64,000 nt of DNA, from assembly GCA_963777855.1 (NCBI GenBank), contig CAVZRW010000011.1, positions 124,001 to 188,000 on the forward strand. The letters are read 5' to 3'. The translations under genes were made by a program, and so were the position numbers. Under the pieces are notes generated by a model that saw only the letters and a list, made by a program, of their open reading frames with translations, was not told where the DNA came from and made no database searches. Numbering within the stretch: position 1 is the stretch's first letter; each line of letters begins with the position of its first letter. Below are positions 1 through 9,634 of the stretch, one piece after another. This DNA comes from Prado023 sp963777855. Lineage in GTDB: Bacteria > Actinomycetota > Actinomycetes > S36-B12 > CAIYMF01.

Positions 1-1545
1 GAAGTCCTGCTGTGTGGGTGAGGAGGTGCCGATGGGCGTGCGGGCTGCTGAGGCGAGGTCCAGGGAGAGGAACCCGTTGGCATTGGTGTAGGCGATGGCG
101 GGGCGGCCATCGAGCAGGGCGGCGGCGCCGAAGCCGGGGGGGCTGGCGATGCGCTGGGTGGGGGTGAAGCCCAGCCCGTCGAGTCGGTGGAACAGATCAT
201 GGATGTCGAGGTCCAGGGGGGAGCCGAACGCGGCGGTGGCCGGGTCGATGCCTGCCCGCAGGCGCATCACGATCCGCCCCGGCTCGCCATCGCTTCCGGG
301 CTCGACAGTGATCGAGGACTCGGTGGGCAGGATCCAGTCGACGGCCTGGGTGCGGCTGCGCACGACGACCTCGCCGAACGCCCGGGTCAGGTCGTCGGTG
401 AGATCAAGTTCGTCGTCGGTGAGCCGGTCGGTGAGCTCCGGGCCCAGCCGGCGCAGGTAGCGCGCACCCTGCAGGTCCACGGCCAGCGGGACCCCCTTCG
501 CGTCGGCCACCACAGCCACGGACTCCACCTCCAGCCGCCCTTCAGCCCACCACGCACGACCCCCCACCGACATCAGGCCCAGGCCGGCGTCCTGAAGGGA
601 GAGCGCACGAAGTGCCTCGAAGTCGTCACGTCGCAAGAGGGCCGACCGAGCCCGGTCAGCGGGGACGAGGAGCCGGTCCAGGTCCGCAGGGAAGGAGGCC
701 AGCTGGTCCCGGAAGATGGTTCGCATCCTCTCCCTGAGGTCCTCAGGCAGCTCGTGGAACCCCGCTGCCAGCCGTCCCAGGATTCGGCTGCGGTACCAGC
801 GCACGAGCAGCTGATCGCGCTTCGCGCCCGCGGGCATCTCCCTCACCGCCTCCAGTGAGGCGGTGAAGTCCCGCCAGTACGAGTCGAGGTCGAACGGGGC
901 CTTGTGGCTGTTGCCGGAGTGGATGTTCCACTGGTAGCAGGGGTGGTCGGCAAGGATCCCGATCCGGTCCGTCTGGGACCACACCTTGCCGTTGAAGTCG
1001 AAGTCCTCGAGTCGCACCCGCCCCTCACGGAACCAGATGTCGTGGTCGAGGAGGAACTGGCGCCTGTAGAGCTTGTGCGGAGTGATGCACTGCAGAATGG
1101 CCTGGTCCAGGGCACTGACCCTACCGGACTGCGCTCGCCACGAGGCCCATCCCGGTGCGTGCCACCCGAGTACGACCTCCTTGGGATGCAGGACGTCGAG
1201 GTCGTGGTCGTGGGCGAACTGCCACATGCGGGCCAGCGCGTCCGGGAACGCATAGTCATCGTGGTCCATGAAGAACACGTACTCGCCACGGGCGGCACGA
1301 ATCCCCACGTTCCGGGGGCGCCCCGGCCATCCCGAGTTGTCGATCCGATGGACGGCCATCCAGGGGCGCGTCCGGGCAAGCGCCCGCAGCCGCTGTTCGG
1401 TCTCGTCTGGCGAGCCGTCGTCGACCACGATCACCTCGTAAGCACTGGGATCCATCGTCTGCGCGTCGAGGCATGCGATCAGGGGGTCGAGGGCCTCCCC
1501 CGTGCGGTACGTGGGGATGACGACGCTGACCCGGATCCGATCCAT
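1..1545 (-). CDS. Glycosyltransferase family 2, 3' end outside window
   Basis: Partial gene running leftward off the window; 515 codons are visible. The N-terminus has a GT-A fold signature: VSVVIPTYRTGEALDPLI, then YEVIVVDDGSPDETEQ, then FMDHDDY (metal/nucleotide-sugar site) and later RLEDFDF, the usual place of the catalytic acidic residue. It should transfer a sugar from a nucleotide-sugar donor to a surface glycan or teichoic-acid-like polymer at the cytoplasmic face. The visible C-terminal half (after about residue 250) is not a recognised domain. Start chosen at the ATG directly before the GT-A strand. It diverges from the TagF-like gene at 1763 and belongs with the envelope glycan genes to the right. 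Acceptor and sugar cannot be told from sequence. Confidence 0.85.
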   Translation of the reverse strand, partial: MDRIRVSVVIPTYRTGEALDPLIACLDAQTMDPSAYEVIVVDDGSPDETEQRLRALARTRPWMAVHRIDNSGWPGRPRNVGIRAARGEYVFFMDHDDYAFPDALARMWQFAHDHDLDVLHPKEVVLGWHAPGWASWRAQSGRVSALDQAILQCITPHKLYRRQFLLDHDIWFREGRVRLEDFDFNGKVWSQTDRIGILADHPCYQWNIHSGNSHKAPFDLDSYWRDFTASLEAVREMPAGAKRDQLLVRWYRSRILGRLAAGFHELPEDLRERMRTIFRDQLASFPADLDRLLVPADRARSALLRRDDFEALRALSLQDAGLGLMSVGGRAWWAEGRLEVESVAVVADAKGVPLAVDLQGARYLRRLGPELTDRLTDDELDLTDDLTRAFGEVVVRSRTQAVDWILPTESSITVEPGSDGEPGRIVMRLRAGIDPATAAFGSPLDLDIHDLFHRLDGLGFTPTQRIASPPGFGAAALLDGRPAIAYTNANGFLSLDLASAARTPIGTSSPTQQDF

Positions 1546-1762
1546 CTGATCACCCTTCCGCGCCCGGCGACCCGGCCTCGCATCTGCGCAGAGTCTGTCA
1601 CCGGTACGGCTCGGCGCGGGGCACCGCATGCGGCCGCGCTCGAGCGGACACCCGCCGGCGGAACGTCATGACGTGCGCTCACGGCGCCGGTCCGGGCGTT
1701 GCCACGGATAGGCTTCCACCCGACCGAGGGGCTGGCGAGCGACCCGCGCGAGGAGTACGAAT
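1546..1762. promoter_or_regulatory. Divergent intergenic region between GT2 and TagF-like genes
   Basis: 217 bp separate the two divergent starts, so promoters for both genes must lie here or further inside. I see no convincing -35/-10 pair. A ribosome binding site AGGAG sits about 7 bases before the ATG at 1763. Confidence 0.35.
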
Positions 1763-4285
1763 ATGGCCACAGCGATGCGGCGTGTGAGGAACCGGGTGGC
1801 ACGCATGCCCCTGGTAGCGAGGGCGCGGGGGGCGAGGCGATCGCACTCCAAGCCTGTCTCCGCTGCATCTCCCGGCGGGGACGCGCGCAGGGTGGCCATG
1901 TTCGAGGGCCTGCAGTGGCAGTCCGACGACGTGCTCGAGATCCGGGGATGGGCCTTCGTGAAGGGGGTGCCCAGCTCCCAGGAGATGCCCGTAATCCTGG
2001 ACGTGCTGGACAGCGCCTCAGGTCGAGTCGAACGCATAGTGGCCACGACCTGGGCTGATCCAGAGGTCAACGCCTCCGCGGGCGACGACGTCGACCATGC
2101 CTGGGCCGCCTTCTCGGCTCGGTTCGACGTTGCTGGGTACCGGACCCCGGATCTGGCGCGCACAGGCGTGCAGGCCTCGCTCACGATCACGGTCGAGGTC
2201 GCTACGGCCGAGGGGGTGTTCCGAGGAAGATTCACACACCGCAACGATGGTGGATCGGCGGGCGTCCTCAGCGCGCGGGCGCTGGCCGACGGACAGCACG
2301 TCACGCCCACCTGGTCGGCTGCGCGCGGGCTCGGGCTCAGGTTCTGCGTGGAACCGGCCGTGGCCATGGCGATGACCCGCAGCGGTTCCGGCGCCCAGCT
2401 CGAGCTCCAGGTCCGTGGGGACTTCAATCCAGTGCGTGGAATCTTGATTGGATCTGGGTCGGACCGAGTGGGGGTGCACCTGGGTCGGGGCGCCCAGGGC
2501 CGGTTCACGTTGCAGGTGGGACGTCCCAGCGCGTCTGCCGTCCGGTCGCGACAGGTCTGGACCCTGCACCTTGAGGACTCCGCGGGGCGGGCGGAGCCGG
2601 TGCGCTGGGGAGCAGGATCGACCTGCGAGCGGCTCGACATCGGCCACGGGGGCGCGCTGGAGTGCCAGCCGGACGCGGCCCTCGTCGTGGTACGCGAACC
2701 CCTGGCGGTGATCCTGACCTCGGTGGAGCCGCTCTCCCACCCGGTGCCGGGCGTAAGCCTCCATGGCAGGCTCACGGACCCATCGGGCACTCTCGGCAAG
2801 GTCCTCCTGACGGCCCTGCGGACCGAGGTGTCAGCGCAGGCGTGGAGTGTGGGGGAGGGCGGCGAGTTCCGGGCCTTCGTGCCGTTGGCAGCCCCCGCCT
2901 CGGGCGGAATGCTGCGGGCGCTTCCCGCCGCGAAGTACGTGGTGTCGGTGTCGACGGCCGCCGGAGCTCCGGTGGAGGTCCGGGTCGAGCCGACGTGTGC
3001 CGGGCAGTTCGACCGCCGAGAGTACGGGCCCTTGTACAACCTGCGCTTGTCCCGCAGGGCCGGCCGCCTCGAACTCGACATCTCGGCGCCACTGGCCCCC
3101 GACGAGATCGGCACATTCCACCAGAAGCGGCTCCGGGTGGAGTTCGCGCGGCCATCCCCGGCCGCGCTCGAGGGCACCTTCCTCGAGAGCTGGTTCGGAC
3201 GCAGCGTGTCCGACAACCCGCTGGCCCTGTACCGGGAGCTCGAACGCCGAGGTCTTGGGGCCCCCTACTCCTGGGGGGTGGCCGACCTGTCCATCGAGGT
3301 GCCCGAGGGCGCGCGCGCGGTGGTGGTTCGATCCCGGGAGTGGTGGCGGGCGAGCACCCGCGCCCAGTACGTGGTGATCAACTGTTGGCAACGCAGCGAC
3401 TTCCTCAAGCGCGAGGGTCAGGTGGTCCTTCAGACCTGGCACGGCACACCGTACAAGCTGCTCGGCCTTGACCGACCAACCAAGTCGGGGCGTCCGGGGT
3501 CCATCCGCAAGATCGAGCGCGACACGGGTGCCTGGGACGTGCTGCTGTCGCAGAACGAGCACACGTCCCGGGCCTTCCGCAGTGCCTACCTCTGGGAGCG
3601 CCCGATCCTGGAGGTGGGCTACCCCCGGAACGACGTCCTGGCCCGGGACGACCGGGGCCAGCGGGCCCAGATCCGCACGGCTCTGGGCCTCGCCGAGCAC
3701 GAGGTGGCGGTGCTCTACGCGCCAACCTGGCGCGAGGACGACCGGTCGAAGGTGGGCGTGCTCGACCTCGACCGGGTCGCCCGGTCGCTCGGGCCGCAGT
3801 TCCGGCTCCTCGTACGAGGGCACTCGACCAGCCTGCGCTCGGCGCCGTCGATTCGCAGTAGGGAGGTCATCGACGTGACGACCTACCCCGACGTCGCGGA
3901 CCTCATGGTCGCCTCGGACGTCCTGGTCACCGACTACTCCTCGATCATGTTCGACTACTCGGTCTCCGGACGCCCGATCCTGTTCTACGTGCCCGACCTC
4001 GATGAGTACGCAGGCGTCCCAAGGCGCTCGCGAGGGGTTCGGCGCCTGAATCTCCTGGACCCAGCGAAGGCGCGCGGGGTGTACTTCGACCTGGCCGCAG
4101 TCGCCCCCGGACCCCTGCTCACCCGCGAGAAGGACCTTGTCTCGGCGATCCTGACCCGCGAGGACGTGGCCCGACGCCATGCCGCCCGGTACATGCAGTG
4201 GAAGGCTGCCTACAACCCCCACGACGATGGGCACGCCAGCGAACGCGTCGTGGACGCCCTGTTCCTGGAACACCAGCAGGGTTGA
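1763..4285 (+). CDS. CDP-glycerol glycerophosphotransferase (TagB/TagF family)
   Basis: 840-residue protein. The C-terminal half (about residues 470-835) is a Glyphos_transf domain: TWHGTPYKLLGLD with the catalytic His near residue 560, YAPTWREDD, RGHSTS with the second conserved His near 687, and TDYSSIMFDYSVSGRPILFY. In this family, enzymes add glycerol-phosphate or ribitol-phosphate units from CDP-alditol to wall or lipid-linked polymers on the inner membrane face. The first ~460 residues look beta-rich and match no family I recognise; such N-terminal extensions are seen in actinobacterial TagF-like proteins. Start supported by AGGAG seven bases upstream; in-frame ATGs at 1778 and 1805 are possible alternatives. 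Next on the strand is a TagF-GT4 fusion, so a shared polymer pathway is likely. Confidence 0.88.
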   Translation: MATAMRRVRNRVARMPLVARARGARRSHSKPVSAASPGGDARRVAMFEGLQWQSDDVLEIRGWAFVKGVPSSQEMPVILDVLDSASGRVERIVATTWADPEVNASAGDDVDHAWAAFSARFDVAGYRTPDLARTGVQASLTITVEVATAEGVFRGRFTHRNDGGSAGVLSARALADGQHVTPTWSAARGLGLRFCVEPAVAMAMTRSGSGAQLELQVRGDFNPVRGILIGSGSDRVGVHLGRGAQGRFTLQVGRPSASAVRSRQVWTLHLEDSAGRAEPVRWGAGSTCERLDIGHGGALECQPDAALVVVREPLAVILTSVEPLSHPVPGVSLHGRLTDPSGTLGKVLLTALRTEVSAQAWSVGEGGEFRAFVPLAAPASGGMLRALPAAKYVVSVSTAAGAPVEVRVEPTCAGQFDRREYGPLYNLRLSRRAGRLELDISAPLAPDEIGTFHQKRLRVEFARPSPAALEGTFLESWFGRSVSDNPLALYRELERRGLGAPYSWGVADLSIEVPEGARAVVVRSREWWRASTRAQYVVINCWQRSDFLKREGQVVLQTWHGTPYKLLGLDRPTKSGRPGSIRKIERDTGAWDVLLSQNEHTSRAFRSAYLWERPILEVGYPRNDVLARDDRGQRAQIRTALGLAEHEVAVLYAPTWREDDRSKVGVLDLDRVARSLGPQFRLLVRGHSTSLRSAPSIRSREVIDVTTYPDVADLMVASDVLVTDYSSIMFDYSVSGRPILFYVPDLDEYAGVPRRSRGVRRLNLLDPAKARGVYFDLAAVAPGPLLTREKDLVSAILTREDVARRHAARYMQWKAAYNPHDDGHASERVVDALFLEHQQG

Positions 4286-4298
4286 TGTCCGTCAACCC
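4279..4298 (+). terminator. Hairpin overlapping the stop codon of the TagF-like gene
   Basis: Perfect 7-bp stem GGGTTGA/TCAACCC (4279-4285 and 4292-4298) with a 6-base loop. The TGA stop lies in the left arm. No U-tract follows, so terminator function is only a suggestion. Confidence 0.35.
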
Positions 4299-4629
4299 GC
4301 CGCTCGCGCGGACTCGACGGCTGCTTGCTCGATGACGTCCCCGCTGGCGCATCGGCGGCGTCCATGCGCCCCGCGACCGCCGGAGGGGACCCGCCGCCCA
4401 TCTGGGGACGCACATGTCGCAGGCGCAGTCATGGGGGCGTGCCAGCGGCCCACATTGCAGCCCCATGCGCGTGGCCGACGCCGGCTTGAATCTCCCTGCG
4501 TCGTGCTCAGGCTCTCCGGGGATCAGGATGGCTGCGCGCGCGGGCACCCCGAAGTACGGCCGTTTCGGTCCCGTCACGCCTGCAGGGCACCAAGTACCCT
4601 GAGCCGGTGATGTACGTGGGCGGCCCGCC
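4286..4629. other. 344-bp gap without a supported gene
   Basis: Apart from the hairpin at its left edge I see no gene, repeat or RNA. Reading frames here are short and lack protein-like composition. It probably carries the promoter of the gene at 4630. Confidence 0.5.
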
Positions 4630-7192
4630 GTGAGCCAAGGACACCGGCGTGCCGCGGCGGTGCCGTCCCGGATCAAGCGTGCCCTGTCGGCCGAGGGGGT
4701 GTCCGCGTTCAGGCGGCTTCCCGTGGACCCGCAGCTAGTGCTTTACGAGTCGTTCGGCGGCAACGGCGTCCTGTGCAACCCCGAGGCGATCTTCCGCGGT
4801 TCCTGCTGGCCGACGAGCGGGGCCGACTTCGCACCTGACGCCACGTCTGGGTACTCGATGACCCGGCCCGCCACCCGGGATCGTGGTCTCGGAGTTCTCC
4901 CGGGACAGTCGCAGGTCACTTCGTGCGGCACCGGTCACCGGCCTACGACCGGCACCTCGCCGACGGCGGGCTACTGGTGAACAACGCCACCTTCCCGCCC
5001 CCGTTCAGCAAGCGGCCCGGCCAGGTCTACGTCAACACCTGGCACGGCACCCCTCTGAAGAAGATGGGTTACGGCATGCCCGACGGTGGCCACCGGCACC
5101 CGCAACATCGTCCGCAACTTCCTGGCAGGCCGACTACCTGATCAGTTCCGGCCCGTTCATGACCGAGCAGATGTACGCCGTGGACTACCGGCTGCGCAAC
5201 ATCTTCCGGGGCCGCATCATCGAGGAGGGCCAGCCGCGCACCGACCGCTCCCTGGCTCCCGACGCGGGCGCGCGCAGCCTGCCTCGGCGGGCCGGCGGCC
5301 GCTGGGGCAAGCCAAGGTCCTGCTGTACGCCCCGACCTGGAAGGGCGACTCGTTCTACCGACCCGCGGACACGTCGGCCGAGGTGGCCGAGGTCGTGCAC
5401 GGTCTGCGGATGCCGTCGGGCCCGACTGGACGGTGCTGGCCAAGGTCCATCAGGTCGTCTACGACGCCGCCGTCGAGGTCGCCGGCAACCTGGCCGGGAA
5501 CCTGGTCGACAACGACATCCCGACCAACCTCGTCGCTGGCCGCGGCCGACGCACTGATCACCGACTACTCGAGCATCTTCTTCGACTACCTGTGCCTGGA
5601 TCGGCCGATCTTCTTCCTGCTGACCGACCTTGCCCACTACGAGCAGTCGCGGGGTCTGTACGATCATCCCGACCAACTGCCGGGCAGCAAGGCGCAGTCC
5701 GCTGGACGGAACTCGCCGACTGCCGGTGGCTCGGCGCAGGCGAGCCGGAGGCCGCGGAGCATGTGCACAGCGAGGGCCGCCTGGCGGCAGAAGTACGCCC
5801 CCTGGAGGACGGCCGGTGACGCAGCGGGTGATCGACGTGGTGTTCCGCGGCACGTGCAGGGCAGCGCCGCCTCGTGGACATGTCCTCGGACGGCCGCAAC
5901 CGGATGCTCGTCTACCTGGGGTCGATGAAGTCGAACGGCATCACGACCTCGGGCCTGAACCTGTTGTCGCACCTGGACACACGACCTTTCGACGTCTCGG
6001 CGTTCTTCTCGCATAGCAGCGCCCGGAGCGACCGCCAAGAACATCGCGCGGTCAACCCCAGGGTCCGGCATGCTTCCCCGCATCGGCGGCATGAACGGCT
6101 CGAAGGCTGCCCACGTTGTTCGTCAACCTAGCGCGCGCAAGGGCCTGCCCGACTGGTAGTGCCGCGTTCCCCGGGGCGACTGTTCGACGACGAGTGGGTG
6201 CGCTGCTTCGGGATGGCCGAGTTCGATCCGATCATCGACTTCAGCGGCTACGGCCCCTTGTGGGACTTCATCCTCTTGCAGGGGCGGGCGCCGACAGCAA
6301 GGCATCTGGCTGCACAACGACATGGTCGCCGACTCCAGACGGGTCCTCGGTGGCCGCGAACCGCTGCGCAGAGGCCTCGAGTCGGTGTTCAGCACGTACC
6401 GGTTCTTCGACTCGCTGGTGTCGGTCTCCCCGGACCTGCGTGAGGTGAACGGGCCAACCTCGCCAGCCATGCACCGCCGGAGAGGTTCACCTTCGCGACC
6501 AACACGATCGACGCCGATGCCGTCCTGGCAGGGGCGGCCGGAGTGCCCGGCGAGGAAGACGTCCCGGACGTGCACAGGTCGAGGACGATCAGCCGGTGTC
6601 CGAGGAGGTCCCGGACTTCACTCCGGCGGAGGACCAGCGCGTGGCTGCCGGGTGGCAGTTGCCTCCCGGCCCGCCCGGCATCGTCACGTTCGTGTCGGCT
6701 GGGCGCCTGTCAACCGCCAAGAACCTCGAGCGCCTCATCTCGGCCTTTGCGCTGCTTCGTCAGGGCCACCCCAACACCCGGGTGGTCATCATGGGAGAAG
6801 GCCCCGAGCGCTCCTCCCTCGAGGCGCACATCGACCGGCTCGGGGTCGCCGATGGCGTCCTGCTCGCTGGCCACCAGTCCAACCCCTACCGAATCATGGC
6901 GCAGTGCGACTGCTTCGTGCTGCCCAGTGACCACGAGGGCCAGCCGATGGTGATCCTCGAGGCGCTGGTCCTGGGTCTCCCGGTCGTGACGACGAAGTTC
7001 TCCAGTGTGGACAGTGCCCTTCCGCCTGGCTGTGGACTGGTGGTCCCCATGAGCGTGGAGGGGGTCCGCGACGGCATGGCTACCTTCATGGCCGGCGGCG
7101 TGCCCCATCAAGCCTTCGACGCAGATGCCTACAACCGCCGGGCGCTCGAGGAGTTCTACCGCGCAATCGGCGTCACGGGGAGGCCGTTGTGA
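4630..7192 (+). CDS. Bifunctional TagF-like glycerophosphotransferase / GT4 glycosyltransferase, frameshifted
   Basis: One gene broken by many single-base indels between about 4.8 and 6.6 kb. Fragments in order are LYESFGGNGVLCNPEAIFR, SPAYDRHLADGG, VNTWHGTPLKKMGYGMP (catalytic HGTP), SSGPFMTEQMYAVDYRLRN, LLYAPTWKGDSFYRP and TDYSSIFFDYLCLDRPIFF. Then the GT4 part: NGITTSGLNLLSHLDT, FSGYGPLWDFILL, and an unbroken final ~200 residues with VSAGRLSTAKNLERLISAF, VLPSDHEGQPMVILEAL and LPVVTTKF. This order (glycerophosphotransferase then GT4) matches the intact gene at 9635-12937, so the two are paralogues. It could both extend and glycosylate a teichoic-acid-like polymer. GTG 4630 is the likely start. 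The intact motifs argue for sequence errors rather than decay, but a true pseudogene is not excluded. Confidence 0.75.
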
Positions 7193-7271
7193 AGACGCCC
7201 GTCCGCACGCAGCGTCACCCGGAAGGGTGCCTTGGGTCAAGGCCACGGACTTCGGCGACGAGACACCGATC

Positions 7272-9574
7272 ATGACTGCGCTGCGCCGGTTCCTGCCCGC
7301 TGTCGGATTGACCCTGGTGCTCGGTGCCCCTGCTCTGGGTGCTGGGTACATCGTCGGCGGTGGCCAGGTGGAGCTCGTGGTCGATGGGGACACCGTCCAG
7401 GTGGACGTGGCCGGGGACGGGAACGCGAACGGGGTCCACGTGCGCAACGCGGGGATCCAGGCGATGGAGCACGGCCAGTGCGGTGACCGCCAGGCGACCG
7501 AGGCACATGCGGGCCTCGTGGGCCACGGCTCTGTCGTCCTGAAGTCCACCCACGCCGACTCCACCTCCATGGACGGAACGGGTCGGGTGCGGCCCCTGCG
7601 GTACATCGAGACCTCGGGGGGAACCGACGTGCAGCTTGAGCTGATTCGTCGCGGGCTGGTCCTGGCCTACCCATTCGGCAGGGAATGGGCCCGGCAGGAC
7701 CAGTACCACCTCGCGGCACAGCAGGCCGCGCAGAGGGGGGTCGGGCTGTGGAGCCGTGAGCTGTGCTCACCCGGGCCGGCCCAGGGGGCGCAGCTGCGCA
7801 TGTGGGTGAACTGGGAGGCCGACGGCGACGACACGAAGAACATCAACGGGGAGTACGTGCGGCTGCTGAACGCGGGCACGGCCCCGGTTTCGCTGTCCGG
7901 GTGGTGGATGCGCTCCCCAACCCCCACGCTCTACAGGTTCCCCTCCGGGACTGTCGTGCAGCCCGGCGGTCGACTGACCATCCACTCGGGCTCGGGCACC
8001 AACACCGCCACGCACCTGTACTGGGGCGGTTCCTCCTCGCGTTTCTACAACCCGAGCCCGGCGGGGGTGCACTCCTTCGGAGCCTTCCTCTCGACCCGGA
8101 CGGTGACCTGCGTTCGTGGAGCATGTACCCCTGCACCTGGGGCTGCCAGGAGCCGCTGAGCACGGCGTGGAACGTCAAATGGCAGGCTACGTTCGATCCG
8201 CCGGGTGACGAATCGGCCAACCCCAATACCGAGACCATCGATCTGACCAACACCTCGAGCCAGCGCATCGATGCCTCGTACCGGGTGGTCACCTTCCTCG
8301 GATACGTCTTGGAGATGGGCCCCGGGAGCTACGTCGACCCGGGGGAGACCCTGCGGGTGCACGTGGGTCGCGGTAGCGAGACCCGCCTGCACAAGTACCT
8401 CAACCACGATCGTCCCGCTCTGGCGAACGCAGGGGGATCGGTTCTGCTGCGCAACACCGAGGGAGTGCAGATCGGATGCGCCCGATGGGGGGACGGCGGT
8501 CCGACCGCGTACCGGTGCTCGCCCACCCCGACGCGCCAGCTCGATGCAGTCGAGGTCTCTGCGACGGACTATGGCCAGGCCCTCCGGCTCGCTGTCATCC
8601 CGGGCGGGGCCCGGACCTACCGGGTTCAGCGGTGGCAGGGTGACGGGTGGGCACAGGTGGCTTCGGGGACGACGGGCGCAACCGGTCGGGTGGACGTGCC
8701 CCTGGCCTCGGGGCGCTACCGGGTGGTGGTCCCCGCGCAGGCAGGTTACGCATCTCGGACGTCCGCTGCGGTCGACCTCGTCGCACGCGTCGCCCTGAAG
8801 GCGCAGGCCGAGGACAGCACGGTCGCTGTCCACGTCCTCCCCTCGGACTCGGGGGGGTCGTGGGCCGTCACGATCGAGAGGTCGGCGTCGGGCGCCTGGG
8901 ACTCCGTGGCGTCCGGGGCGACCGACTCAGCTGGGTGGTACCGCGTCTCCAGCCTTGCGGCCGGGACGTATCGCGCGGTGGTCGCGCCCGCCCACGGATT
9001 CGCGGGCGCCACCTCTGGGTCGGTGGTCGTGACAGCGCCGCTGACTCTCTCGGCGACGCTGTCCACGGTGAGCGGGAAGGTGGGGGCGCTACGGGTCAAC
9101 GTCAACCCCAACCGTGCGGGCGACCTGAACTGGTGGTTCGACCTCGAGCGCCAGTCCACCGCGGGCTGGTCACGGGTCGGCACGTACTCGACCCGCGGAT
9201 GGGGTGAGGTCAGAGACTTCACCTACCGGTCATCGGGGACCTATCGGGTGTCGCTCCCCTCGCAGTCAGGCGCCGGGGGCAGGGTGAGCGCGCCGTTCGC
9301 CTACACGGCGCCCCGCGCGACGCTGTCTGTATCCGTTGTCGACAGCTCGCGACTGGCCATCGACGCGGGGCCCTCCCTTCCGGGAGGGACCAACTTCGCG
9401 CTCACCATCCAGAAGCGGTCGGGGTCGACCTGGGTGAGGTACCGGACCATCTCCACGGCCGGCACCTCGGAGCGGGTCACGGCCGACGTGACGAAGGGGT
9501 ACTACCGCGTGGTTCTTCCCAACCAGCGCGGTTACCTGGGCGCCCGGTCGACGACCCGGTACGTGGCGCGGTGA
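7272..9574 (+). CDS. Secreted SNase-like / lamin-tail domain protein (one frameshift)
   Basis: About 767 residues once one missing C near 8092-8096 is restored (ACC CCG GAC reads ACCCGGAC). The N-terminal hydrophobic stretch (LPAVGLTLVLGAPALGAG) is a signal peptide. A staphylococcal-nuclease-like domain follows, with VVDGDTVQV, VRNAGIQAMEHGQCG (positions of the catalytic Arg and Glu kept) and GLWSRELC. Two lamin-tail-like beta domains come next (NINGEYVRLLNAG...LSGWWM; TIDLTNTSSQRI). The C-terminus has three or four ~85-residue beta repeats of the type WAVTIERSASGAW...GTYRAVVAP. It probably acts outside the cell on DNA or RNA, or binds the surface. Start chosen at the ATG before the signal peptide. 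It lies between two envelope-polymer genes; its link to them is unclear. Confidence 0.7.
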
Positions 9575-9594
9575 CCCCGCGGGCCGGCTGCTGA

Positions 9595-9621
9595 CCCGAC
9601 ACAGCGCTCTTACGAGTCGGG
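9595..9621. terminator. Weak hairpin between convergent genes
   Basis: CCCGAC (9595-9600) pairs with GTCGGG (9616-9621) across a 15-base loop, in the 60-bp gap between two convergent coding regions. Position fits a bidirectional terminator; the stem is short. Confidence 0.3.
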
Positions 9622-9634
9622 CGATCCGGTTGGC

